This document shows positions 1-5,310 of a DNA stretch of 5,966 nt, in pieces. The translations under genes and the position numbers were made by a program. This DNA is from an uncultured Eubacteriales bacterium (GTDB lineage: Bacteria > Bacillota > Clostridia > Oscillospirales > Oscillospiraceae). Below the pieces are notes generated by a model. That model saw only the letters and a program-made list of their open reading frames with translations, searched no databases and was not told the origin of the DNA. Where the stretch lies: contig CABPXX010000096.1 of assembly GCA_902461475.1 (NCBI GenBank), positions 1 to 5,966 of the forward strand, read 5' to 3'. Position 1 is the stretch's first letter. Every line of letters begins with the position of its first letter.

Positions 1-964
1 CAGGATTGCTTACATCTCCCTGGGGTCGATCTTCCACCACCACATCCTCCGTGGGCACGATGACCTGCTGGGCCAGGAGGTCGGTGGCCTGCTGGGCAAT
101 GAGACCATGTCCATATGCATTGGGGTGGAAATCCAGGTTCAGCTTCATGGTCACGGACACAGAGGCATTACAGGGGTTTTCCTGGGCGGTTTCAAAAGCG
201 TCATACACTTTGGCCACCCAACACTCCTGCTGCTGTGCCACCGCAGCGATCACGTCGTTGATGTCTGCCACCCCCGCCCCAAAGGCAGCGCACAGGCTCT
301 GGGCCGAGCTGGCAAAGATGGGGTTCTTGGACAGTTCCTTGACCAAGTAGCTATACGGGTTGTACTGCTCCACCACCACCAGCTGAACCTGGGGATTCTC
401 CGCGCGGATATTCAAGACTATCTGGGTCAAGTGGGTATGAAAGTCGGCCAGCGCCTGGGTGGCCCGCTCCGAATTGGAAAACCCAGGTCCTACTTCCAGG
501 GCAAAGGTGAGAACGCCCATATCTCCCCCCATGATGGCATTCTTCATGTCCTCCTGGGTGGTGGGGTTCTCGGGATTGCGCTGGTTATACGCATCGGTCA
601 GATAGGCATACAGGGCGTTCATCAGATCATTGCCGCCCACCGTTATGGTAATGATGTCCGCCTGGGCAACCGCTTCGGAAACCTGGTCTGTCTGTAGCTT
701 GTCCAGCAGAGAGGTAGACGTCTCTCCATCCTGGGCCAGATTGGTCAACTCCAGGCCATTGTCCTGGGCCACCTGCTGGGCGAAACTCAACGTGCCCTCT
801 TCCAGCCCGTATCCAGAGGAAATGCTGTCGCCCAGAGCCACATAGCTTTTCCCTTGCTCAGACTGTGCTCCGGCCATGGGTATCAGACACAAAAACAGAG
901 CTCCCAATACCGCCACACCCAGCAGCTTTTTCACCAGACCACCCTTTCCGTTGGTCGATTTCAT
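1..964 (-). CDS. Secreted SGNH/GDSL-family esterase/lipase (3' end cut by window edge)
   Basis: Probable extracytoplasmic ester hydrolase of the SGNH (GDSL lipase/lysophospholipase L1-like) family. 321 codons are visible without a stop, and the C-terminus lies outside the window. The start ATG (964-962) follows AAGGAG (980-975) at 10 nt. Residues 1-33 form a type I signal peptide: basic n-region with K12-K13, hydrophobic core 14-29, and a likely A-x-A cleavage after AGA33. Family blocks are in order: GDSIS with nucleophile S47 at 45-49, a block II Gly (G80), GGND at 110-113 with oxyanion N112, and DFHPN at 278-282 with catalytic H280. The acid sits two residues before the His (D-x-H-P) rather than the textbook D-x-x-H. 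After the catalytic domain (about residue 302) the chain becomes acidic (TEDVVVEDRPQGD), suggesting a tail or linker to a further segment. It is divergent from the MATE gene. Substrate is unknown; family assignment is confident, while a specific lipase or deacetylase role is not supported. Confidence 0.92.
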   Translation of the reverse strand, partial: MKSTNGKGGLVKKLLGVAVLGALFLCLIPMAGAQSEQGKSYVALGDSISSGYGLEEGTLSFAQQVAQDNGLELTNLAQDGETSTSLLDKLQTDQVSEAVAQADIITITVGGNDLMNALYAYLTDAYNQRNPENPTTQEDMKNAIMGGDMGVLTFALEVGPGFSNSERATQALADFHTHLTQIVLNIRAENPQVQLVVVEQYNPYSYLVKELSKNPIFASSAQSLCAAFGAGVADINDVIAAVAQQQECWVAKVYDAFETAQENPCNASVSVTMKLNLDFHPNAYGHGLIAQQATDLLAQQVIVPTEDVVVEDRPQGDVSNP

Positions 965-1080
965 CAAACAATTGCTCCTTTCTGTTCCAATGCGGGTATT
1001 TTAATACACGAAAAGGCGACTCGTAAATCGGCCGAAAGTATGATGCTCCCCTCTTTGTGCCACGGGCGCCCCTCCCTATC

Positions 1081-1109
1081 TTGCCCTTTTCCAGGGAAAG
1101 GCGTATAAT
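1081..1109 (+). promoter_or_regulatory. Sigma-A-type promoter of the MATE gene with spacer palindrome
   Basis: TTGCCC at 1081-1086 (4 of 6 to TTGACA) and TATAAT at 1104-1109 (perfect -10) are separated by exactly 17 bp, just upstream of the MATE ribosome site. The spacer is almost filled by an imperfect inverted repeat, CCTTTTCC-A-GGGAAAGG (1085-1101), with 7 of 8 positions complementary. A dyad there is placed where a dimeric repressor would block RNA polymerase, but no regulator gene is visible in the window. Confidence 0.75.
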
Positions 1110-1127
1110 AAAATAATACAAATTTTT

Positions 1128-1136
1128 AAAGGAGGG
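1128..1136 (+). promoter_or_regulatory. Ribosome binding site deciding a TTG start for MATE
   Basis: AAAGGAGGG sits about 11-12 nt before TTG at 1148 (GGAGG 1131-1135), and an overlapping GGGAG at 1134-1138 would give 9 nt. No in-frame ATG or GTG exists between this site and 1148. The next in-frame ATG would remove most of the first membrane helix, so TTG is the credible start. Confidence 0.75.
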
Positions 1137-1147
1137 GAGTTTTACCC

Positions 1148-2521
1148 TTGAACCCCAACGACAAAACCCAGCTCTTTGAATCCACTCCCATTCCCAAGGC
1201 CATTGCCACCCTGGCCATCCCCACGGTGATGAGCTCCCTGGTGATGGTGCTGTACAACCTGGCAGATACCTTTTTTGTGGGTATGCTCAATGACCCTGTG
1301 GAAAATGCCGCCGTCACCCTGGCGGCTCCGGTCCTGTTGGCCTTCAACGCCGTCAACAACCTCTTCGGCGTGGGCAGCTCCAGCATGATGAGCCGCGCTC
1401 TGGGCCGAAAAGACTACGACACCGTGTATAAGAGCTCTGCCTTTGGCTTCTACTGCTCCATTCTCTGCGGCATGCTCTTCTCGGTGTTCTATTTTCTCCT
1501 GCGTGTGCCCCTGTTGACGATGTTGGGCGCTGATGCCCAGACCGCTGCCAGTACCACCGGGTATCTGACCTGGACCACCGGCCTGGGGGCTGTTCCCGCC
1601 ATTTTGAACGTAGTCATGGCCTACTTGGTGCGCTCAGAAGGCGCCTCCCTCCACGCCAGCATCGGCACCATGAGCGGATGTCTGCTCAACATCATTCTGG
1701 ACCCCATCTTTATCCTCCCCTGGGGCTTCCACATGGGGGCTGCCGGAGCCGGTCTGGCCACCTGCATCTCCAACTGTGTGGCCTGTCTGTACTTCTTTGT
1801 CCTGCTGTGGGTGCGCCGGGGCAACACCTTTGTGCGCATCCACCCCAAGCACTTCACCTTCCAAGGTGACATCGTCAAGGGAGTGTGCGGCGTAGGCATC
1901 CCTGCCTCCATTCAAAACCTGCTCAACGTCACGGGCATGACGGTGCTCAACAACTTCACCGCCCCCTTTGGCGCCAACGCCGTGGCCGCCATGGGTATCT
2001 CCTACAAAATCTACATGGTGCCCATGTATGTGGCCATGGGTCTGTCTCAAGGCCTCATGCCCCTGGTAAGTTATAACTATGCCAGCCGAAACTACCGGCG
2101 CATGAAGCACGGCATCACCTTTACCGCCAAAATCTCCGTGTCCTTCCTGGTGGTGGTTACCGCCTGCTACTTCCTTTTCAGTCCCCAGCTCATCACTTTG
2201 TTTATGAGCAACCCGGAGGTGGTCTCCTACGGCAGTTCGTTCTTGCGTGCCATGTGTCTGGCTCTCCCCTTCTTTGCCACAGACTTCTTGGCAGTGGGTG
2301 TCTTCCAGGCCTGCGGCCTGGGACGGAACTCCCTGATCTTCGCCATTCTCCGTAAGGTAGTATTGGAAATTCCCGCCCTGTACATTCTCAATCGCCTCTT
2401 CCCCCTGTACGGCTTGGCCTGGGCCCAGTTCTGCGCCGAGGTCATTCTGGCCATTGCGGCCGTGGTCACTCTCAGCCGCCTGTTCCGGCGCTTGGAGGAC
2501 GGGCTGCACCACACTGCCTGA
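1148..2521 (+). CDS. MATE family multidrug/toxin efflux transporter
   Basis: A 457-residue polytopic membrane protein, matching the usual 440-460 residue, 12-helix MATE architecture. MATE proteins use a Na+ or H+ gradient to export drugs, cationic compounds or metabolites. Signature stretches of the DinF/MepA-like bacterial branch are seen: YNLADTFFVG in helix 1 (36-45) with D40 at the conserved cation-coupling position; VGSSSMMSRALGRKD (75-89); VRSEGASLHASIG then NIILDPIFI (about 151-179), the first-half hallmark; GLSQGLMPLVSYNYASRNYRRMK (308-330), the equivalent hallmark in the second half; and QACGLGRNSL (387-396). The two halves form the expected pseudo-repeat. The start is TTG, set by the upstream ribosome site. 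It has its own promoter and is monocistronic, since it converges on the CDF gene with a shared terminator 33 bp past the stop. Substrate cannot be read from sequence. Confidence 0.95.
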   Translation: MNPNDKTQLFESTPIPKAIATLAIPTVMSSLVMVLYNLADTFFVGMLNDPVENAAVTLAAPVLLAFNAVNNLFGVGSSSMMSRALGRKDYDTVYKSSAFGFYCSILCGMLFSVFYFLLRVPLLTMLGADAQTAASTTGYLTWTTGLGAVPAILNVVMAYLVRSEGASLHASIGTMSGCLLNIILDPIFILPWGFHMGAAGAGLATCISNCVACLYFFVLLWVRRGNTFVRIHPKHFTFQGDIVKGVCGVGIPASIQNLLNVTGMTVLNNFTAPFGANAVAAMGISYKIYMVPMYVAMGLSQGLMPLVSYNYASRNYRRMKHGITFTAKISVSFLVVVTACYFLFSPQLITLFMSNPEVVSYGSSFLRAMCLALPFFATDFLAVGVFQACGLGRNSLIFAILRKVVLEIPALYILNRLFPLYGLAWAQFCAEVILAIAAVVTLSRLFRRLEDGLHHTA

Positions 2522-2548
2522 ACCGCTGTCTCTGCTATTATCCCCATG

Positions 2549-2589
2549 AAAAAAGGGCTTGTGGTCTTTGTTGACCACAAGCCCTTTTT
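2549..2589. terminator. Bidirectional intrinsic terminator between convergent MATE and CDF genes
   Basis: A perfect 12-bp GC-containing stem (2555-2566 pairing with 2573-2584) has a 6-nt loop (TTTGTT). It is flanked by a 6-A tract on the left and a 5-T tract on the right, so it reads as hairpin plus U-tract on both strands. It lies between the MATE stop (2521) and the CDF stop (2597), and should end both transcripts. Confidence 0.95.
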
Positions 2590-2596
2590 GTTGCAC

Positions 2597-3547
2597 TTAT
2601 TGTATCTCCCCGTTGGCCACAGGGTCCACGGCGGGATTGACGTGAATCATGATGTGTTTCACATCGGTAAATTTGTCCTCCAGCTCGTTGTGCACTCGCT
2701 CGGCAATGGCGTGGGACTCGTTGAGACTTTTCTCCCCATCCACGGCAATCTCCATATCGATGTACACCCGGTTTCCGAACATTCGGGTGCGCAGCTCATC
2801 AATGCCAACCACGTCCTTCTGTTGGGAGACACAGGAGCGGATGTTGGCCTCATACTCCTCCCCACAGGAGGTATCCAGCATCTTCACCACGGCGTCTTTC
2901 ATGATGTCATAGGCCACTTTCAGAATGAACAGGCAGATCACCACGCTGGCGATGGAGTCCATCACCGGGAAGCCCAGCATAGCCCCGGCGATGCCGATGA
3001 AGGAGCCGATGGAGGAAAGGGCGTCGGAGCGATGGTGCCAGGCGTCGGCCATAAAGGCAGCGGAGTGGATAAGCTTGGCGTAGTACCGGGTGTACCAGTA
3101 CATGGCCTCCTTGCCCACAATGGACACCACAGCCGCCACCAGGGCAATGCCGCCGGGGATGGCCAGGGTCTCGTAGTGGCCGGAGATGATGTTCTCCACC
3201 CCCACCTTGCCCACTCCCAGGCCGGTGATCATGAGCACCAAACCCAAAAACAGGGCGGCCACACACTCCAGCCGCTCATGGCCGTAGGGGTGGTCCTTGT
3301 CCGGGTCCTTCTGGGACAGCTTCACCCCGATGAGGGCAATGAAGGTGGTAAGGACATCGGAAAAGGAGTGGATGGCATCGGAAATCATGGCCCCGGAGTG
3401 GCCAGTGATACCTGCAAAGATCTTAAAGGCAGATAAAACGGTATTGCCGATGATACTGGACAGGGACAGCTTCCGAATCACTGCCCTCTCGTCTACCTGG
3501 TGAATGCTTCTGGTCGTCTTCGTTGTCTTGTCTCGCTTGGTTTTCAT
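2597..3547 (-). CDS. Cation diffusion facilitator (CDF) metal exporter under a NiCo riboswitch
   Basis: A 316-residue CDF-family antiporter that exports divalent metal from the cytoplasm. ATG at 3547 follows AGGAGG (3561-3556) at 8 nt. Visible parts: basic N-terminus (1-27); TM1 about 29-48; TM2 about 52-75 with the metal motif DAIHSFSD (57-64; H60 and D64 of HxxxD); the cytoplasmic signature DHPYGHERLE (85-94); TM3 about 94-114; TM4 about 130-147; TM5 about 160-188 with HHRSD (171-175; H171 and D175); TM6 about 193-212; and a C-terminal cytoplasmic metal-sensing domain (about 213-310, with ELRTRMFGNRVYIDMEI). TM2 and TM5 together give an HD-HD intramembrane site, often linked to Zn2+. However, the gene is preceded by a NiCo riboswitch, which points to Co2+/Ni2+ (possibly Fe2+) as the physiological load. 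It is monocistronic and ends at the bidirectional terminator. Family is certain; metal specificity is inferred from the riboswitch. Confidence 0.95.
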   Translation of the reverse strand: MKTKRDKTTKTTRSIHQVDERAVIRKLSLSSIIGNTVLSAFKIFAGITGHSGAMISDAIHSFSDVLTTFIALIGVKLSQKDPDKDHPYGHERLECVAALFLGLVLMITGLGVGKVGVENIISGHYETLAIPGGIALVAAVVSIVGKEAMYWYTRYYAKLIHSAAFMADAWHHRSDALSSIGSFIGIAGAMLGFPVMDSIASVVICLFILKVAYDIMKDAVVKMLDTSCGEEYEANIRSCVSQQKDVVGIDELRTRMFGNRVYIDMEIAVDGEKSLNESHAIAERVHNELEDKFTDVKHIMIHVNPAVDPVANGEIQ

Positions 3548-3601
3548 AAAAGATTCCTCCTGGCTATTTCGTCTCTTATGAGCACGTCATTGATATAATC
3601 T

Positions 3602-3637
3602 TGTTCCACCAGTGAAAGAAAAAACACCTGTGGAACA
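3602..3637 (-). other. Secondary leader hairpin that captures the terminator 3' arm
   Basis: On the minus-strand RNA, TGTTCCAC (3637-3630) is perfectly complementary to GTGGAACA (3609-3602). Inside, after one A/G mismatch, GGTG (3628-3625) pairs with CACT (3614-3611) including one G-U pair. The terminator U-tract falls in the 10-nt loop. This fold is exclusive with the terminator and compatible with the metal-bound aptamer. Because its 3' arm is made only after polymerase passes the U-tract, it may stabilise read-through mRNA rather than decide termination. Confidence 0.55.
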
Positions 3638-3659
3638 TACAACTGTCCCACAGATGTTT
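3619..3659 (-). terminator. Riboswitch expression-platform terminator in the CDF leader
   Basis: On the minus strand the stem 3659-3645 pairs with 3636-3622 over 15 bp (two G-U), with an 8-nt loop and a run of six T (3624-3619) followed by C and three more T. Its 5' arm consists of the aptamer's P4 3' strand (CATCTG, 3656-3651), the conserved TGGGA joiner and one base of P1. The terminator and folded aptamer therefore exclude each other: without metal, transcription should stop about 70 nt before the CDF start codon. Confidence 0.92.
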
Positions 3660-3730
3660 CAAAAACCATCTGCTGCCACACAAGGCGGCCCGGCCCCATG
3701 ACCCTTCGGTTCATCGCCTGCTCAGTTTGT
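3639..3730 (-). ncRNA. NiCo (czcD) riboswitch aptamer
   Basis: A four-helix junction of 92 nt, recognised by close similarity to the NiCo class as I remember its consensus and crystallised example. On the minus strand, 5' to 3': P1 5' strand ACAAACTG (3730-3723), GAGCAGGC (3723-3716), P2 ATGAACC/GGGTCAT (3714-3708 with 3704-3698, one mismatch, 3-nt loop), GCCGGG (3694-3689), P3 GCCGC/GTGGC (3689-3685 with 3679-3675), GCAG, P4 CAGATG/CATCTG (3672-3667 with 3656-3651), TGGGA (3650-3646), and P1 3' strand CAGTTGT (3645-3639). The class binds Co2+ and Ni2+ (Fe2+ has also been reported) and typically controls CDF exporters, which is exactly the downstream gene. The terminator overlap indicates an ON switch. 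Co-variation of the less conserved P3 (G-U pair kept) fits the family. Confidence 0.93.
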
Positions 3731-3743
3731 ACTGTTGATCTCG

Positions 3744-3759
3744 CATCCCCGTTGGGATG
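3744..3759 (-). other. 5' accessory hairpin of the CDF leader
   Basis: CATCCC-AACG-GGGATG is a perfect 6-bp stem with a 4-nt loop. It lies between the predicted transcription start (about 3777) and the aptamer P1 strand at 3730. It is not part of the NiCo consensus that I recall. It may protect the 5' end or keep upstream RNA from interfering with aptamer folding; no function is shown. Confidence 0.5.
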
Positions 3760-3783
3760 TAATGCAGTGCAAAGAGTTTTCTC

Positions 3784-3812
3784 ACTCTACCATATTCTAT
3801 GCAGGTTGTCAA
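3784..3812 (-). promoter_or_regulatory. Promoter of the riboswitch-CDF transcript
   Basis: A perfect -35 TTGACA (3812-3807), a 17-bp spacer, and -10 TAGAGT (3789-3784; 4 of 6) preceded by TG-N (3792-3790) as an extended -10. Transcription would start near 3777, giving a leader of about 230 nt before the CDF ATG. A strong promoter followed by a riboswitch terminator suggests that control is mainly by attenuation rather than initiation. Confidence 0.88.
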
Positions 3813-3824
3813 GATGGGTGAGCG

Positions 3825-3870
3825 ATAAGGACACCCCGACTGTGTACCCCCACAGCCGGGGTGTCCTTAT
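3825..3870 (-). terminator. Terminator-like hairpin overlapping the DUF421 stop codon
   Basis: A long inverted repeat: 14 bp (3825-3838 with 3857-3870), one A/C mismatch, then 5 bp (3840-3844 with 3851-3855) around a 6-nt loop. The DUF421 TAA (3869-3867) lies in the stem base. In the minus direction it is followed by TTATCG rather than a long U-tract, so intrinsic termination may be imperfect. In the plus direction a 6-T run follows after five bases (3876-3881). It insulates DUF421 from the CDF promoter, whose -35 begins 13 bp beyond it. Confidence 0.7.
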
Positions 3871-4544
3871 TGCCATTTTTTGAAGAGTACAAATTTCAGG
3901 TTGCGGTCACACACCGCCAAAAACACCTCTTTGGCAGAGGAAATGTGGCGCTGCTTGAGCTGTTTGTCCAGCCAGGTCCGGTCCAGCCCCATGCGGTGGA
4001 GGTTCTCCTCCAGAATGCGCCCGTCCATGATGAGCTCGGTGAAGATGAGCTCCTGGTCCGGGCTTAAGTCCAGGTCCTGGGGCGTCACAGGGCGCTGGGT
4101 GGTGACCGGCAGGATGGTGAGCTTACCGTTGTACTCAAAAATAGCCGTCTGGATGGTGGTGAGGTCGAAGTACCCCTGCTGGCGGCATAGGACCAGAAAC
4201 TCGCTCAAGTCCAGGCGCGCCTTTTTCAGGTTCTCATAGTACAGCTTGCCGTGGTCCATCAGAATGGTGGGGGTACCGTTGAGATACTTTCGAGAGCGGG
4301 GAAATCGGCTGGAAATGAGGCTCAGGGCCAAGGTAATGCCGCCGTAGAGCACCATGGCAATCATAGGTTTCCAGGGCTCCTCCAGCTCGGTGGCCATCTC
4401 GGCGGCGATAGAGCCGATGGTGATTCCGGTGATATAGTCGAAAAAATCCAGCTGGGCAATCTGCTTGTGTCCGATGAGCTTCGCCGACAGAAACAAAACG
4501 GCAAAGGACCCTACCGTGGTGAGACAGAGTATGAGAACGGGCAT
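3867..4544 (-). CDS. DUF421/YetF-family membrane protein
   Basis: A 225-residue protein, close to the usual YetF/DUF421 length (about 220-240). ATG at 4544 follows AAAGGAGG (4560-4553) at 8 nt. The N-terminal third is membrane-embedded: helix 1 about 3-22, the family signature IGHKQIAQLDFFDYITGITIGS (24-45; compare GKRQxxQLxxFDYVxGITIGS in relatives), and helix 3 about 58-78. The cytoplasmic part carries the YetF C-terminal domain pattern: LNGTPTILMDHGK (88-100), a DLSEFLVLCRQQGYFDL segment (112-128), AIFEYNGKLTILP (134-146), and a second half (about 160-225). Members occur widely in spore-forming Firmicutes, some linked to spore membrane proteins, but the biochemical role is not established. 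It lies 113 bp after the 177-aa membrane protein on the same strand, with no terminator between them, so co-transcription is likely. It ends at the hairpin that overlaps its stop. Confidence 0.92.
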   Translation of the reverse strand: MPVLILCLTTVGSFAVLFLSAKLIGHKQIAQLDFFDYITGITIGSIAAEMATELEEPWKPMIAMVLYGGITLALSLISSRFPRSRKYLNGTPTILMDHGKLYYENLKKARLDLSEFLVLCRQQGYFDLTTIQTAIFEYNGKLTILPVTTQRPVTPQDLDLSPDQELIFTELIMDGRILEENLHRMGLDRTWLDKQLKQRHISSAKEVFLAVCDRNLKFVLFKKWQ

Positions 4545-4657
4545 GGCGTACGCCTCCTTTTCTGGTATTCTGTCTCAAAATCCCAGAACCATGCACGCTG
4601 TTCCACGCTTTTTGGGTGACGCAGTCTGCCTTTGTACACGCCAGGCCTTTGTAGGCT

Positions 4658-5191
4658 CTACTCCTCCCACAGAGGATTCTTCTTGGGCGAGAGGGCCCCC
4701 ATCAGGTAGTCCATGTCGGTGCCGTTGAGGACGTAGGAAAAGTCCACCTCATCGCTGTGAAACTGCACATACACCCCACGGCTGCGCCCCCCGTCCCCGG
4801 ACAGAGGCACGTCCCACAGGTCCATGGTGGCGAAGGTGCCGTAGTACAGGCGGGCGTCCGGCTCCTCCTGGGGCGGCGCTCCGGCGATCTGTCCAGCTCC
4901 CAGGACGGACATGGCGTTGTAAATGACATAGGCGTTATCCCCGGTAATACGCAGAGATACCCCATCCACCTCAGCCCGCAGATCCTCCGTGTAATAGGCC
5001 CGGCTGGTCTGCTCCGACAGGGAGGAGACAAACTGCTTGTAGTGGAACTGGTGGGACAGGAGGCGCACCACAGGGACCATACATAGGACCAGCACCACGA
5101 CCGCCAGCGCCACGATCAGCCCCAATTTGGCCTTTCCGCTCTTCGCTCTGTGCTGCCCTTGCGGGAGAATTTGATCATACATACCAGACAT
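4658..5191 (-). CDS. Unrecognised single-pass membrane protein with extracytoplasmic domain
   Basis: A 177-residue protein that I do not recognise. ATG at 5191 is chosen because AAGGAG (5203-5198) lies 6 nt ahead. The frame stays open 34 codons further upstream, but that stretch runs through the terminator of the preceding gene. The N-terminus (1-22) is short and basic (RAKSGKAK), followed by one strong hydrophobic helix (about 23-45, LGLIVALAVVVLVLCMVPVV). This predicts a type II protein with residues 46-177 outside. The outer domain has alternating beta-like stretches (VDGVSLRITG, ARLYYGTFATMDLW, RGVYVQFHSDEVDFSYVL), a Gly/Ala/Pro-rich loop (97-112), and no catalytic motif or cysteines. It is the probable first gene of a two-gene unit with DUF421. 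A small envelope-associated or regulatory membrane protein is a guess only. Confidence 0.8.
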   Translation of the reverse strand: MSGMYDQILPQGQHRAKSGKAKLGLIVALAVVVLVLCMVPVVRLLSHQFHYKQFVSSLSEQTSRAYYTEDLRAEVDGVSLRITGDNAYVIYNAMSVLGAGQIAGAPPQEEPDARLYYGTFATMDLWDVPLSGDGGRSRGVYVQFHSDEVDFSYVLNGTDMDYLMGALSPKKNPLWEE

Positions 5192-5197
5192 GAAAAA

Positions 5198-5203
5198 CTC
5201 CTT
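5198..5203 (-). promoter_or_regulatory. Ribosome binding site fixing the start of the 177-aa protein
   Basis: AAGGAG on the minus strand, 6 nt before ATG 5191-5189, selects this ATG over the longer open frame. Another in-frame ATG three codons later (5182) would be 15 nt away and is less likely. Confidence 0.8.
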
Positions 5204-5233
5204 TCTCAGAACCGGGCTTTTCTCTTCTTGACT

Positions 5234-5242
5234 ATGGTAGCA
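5234..5242 (-). promoter_or_regulatory. Weak extended -10 candidate for the 177-aa protein/DUF421 unit
   Basis: TG-C-TACCAT (5242-5234) matches an extended -10 (TACCAT is 4 of 6 to TATAAT). It lies between the upstream gene's terminator and the ribosome site, where a promoter is expected. No convincing -35 is seen, because the equivalent position falls in the terminator's T-run. Confidence 0.3.
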
Positions 5243-5258
5243 CAGGGGGCGAGGGCAG

Positions 5259-5304
5259 AAAAAGGCCCTTCCTTTGGGAAATTCTTCTCCCAAGGAAGGG
5301 CCTT
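5259..5304 (-). terminator. Intrinsic terminator of the TPR-repeat gene
   Basis: A near-perfect 17-bp stem (5304-5288 with 5279-5262, one bulged base at 5275) has an 8-nt loop. In the minus direction it is followed by a T-run (5263-5259), and it begins 7 bp after the TAA at 5313-5311. It should separate the TPR gene from the 177-aa protein/DUF421 unit. Confidence 0.93.
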
Positions 5305-5310
5305 ACTGGG

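Noticed and set aside
107..697. Plus-strand 196-codon open frame opposite the SGNH gene
   Set aside because: The minus strand encodes a continuous SGNH protein with signal peptide, GDS, GGND and HPN blocks; the plus frame has no ribosome site and no recognisable motif.
887..892. Lipoprotein lipobox at LFLC26 in the SGNH signal peptide
   Set aside because: The residue before Cys is Leu rather than Gly/Ala/Ser, and a good A-x-A signal peptidase I site follows at residue 33.
998..1026. Possible minus-strand promoter for the SGNH gene (TTACGA, 17 bp, TAAAAT)
   Set aside because: The -10 is acceptable but the -35 matches only 3 of 6 positions; a promoter is expected in this gap, but this one is not strong enough to call.
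1634..2596. Minus-strand 320-codon open frame opposite MATE
   Set aside because: It is a shadow of the MATE gene: His/Gly/Gln-rich low-complexity translation, no ribosome site, and it runs through the terminator.
2546..3436. Plus-strand 296-codon open frame opposite the CDF gene
   Set aside because: It begins inside the bidirectional terminator and its His/Gly/Val-rich translation mirrors the CDF codons; the minus-strand CDF motifs are unambiguous.
3600..3780. T-box, 6S RNA or fluoride riboswitch as alternatives for the CDF leader
   Set aside because: There is no T-box sequence (GGGTGGTACC-like), no 6S-like long closing stem with central bubble, and the GGCGATG stretch lacks the rest of the fluoride consensus; all four NiCo helices and joiners fit instead.
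3698..3883. Plus-strand 61-codon open frame across the CDF leader
   Set aside because: It overlaps the riboswitch, promoter and terminator hairpin, and has no ribosome binding site.
5192..5293. 34-residue N-terminal extension of the 177-aa protein
   Set aside because: The extension translates through the upstream gene's terminator hairpin and T-run, and a good AAGGAG sits ahead of the internal ATG at 5191.
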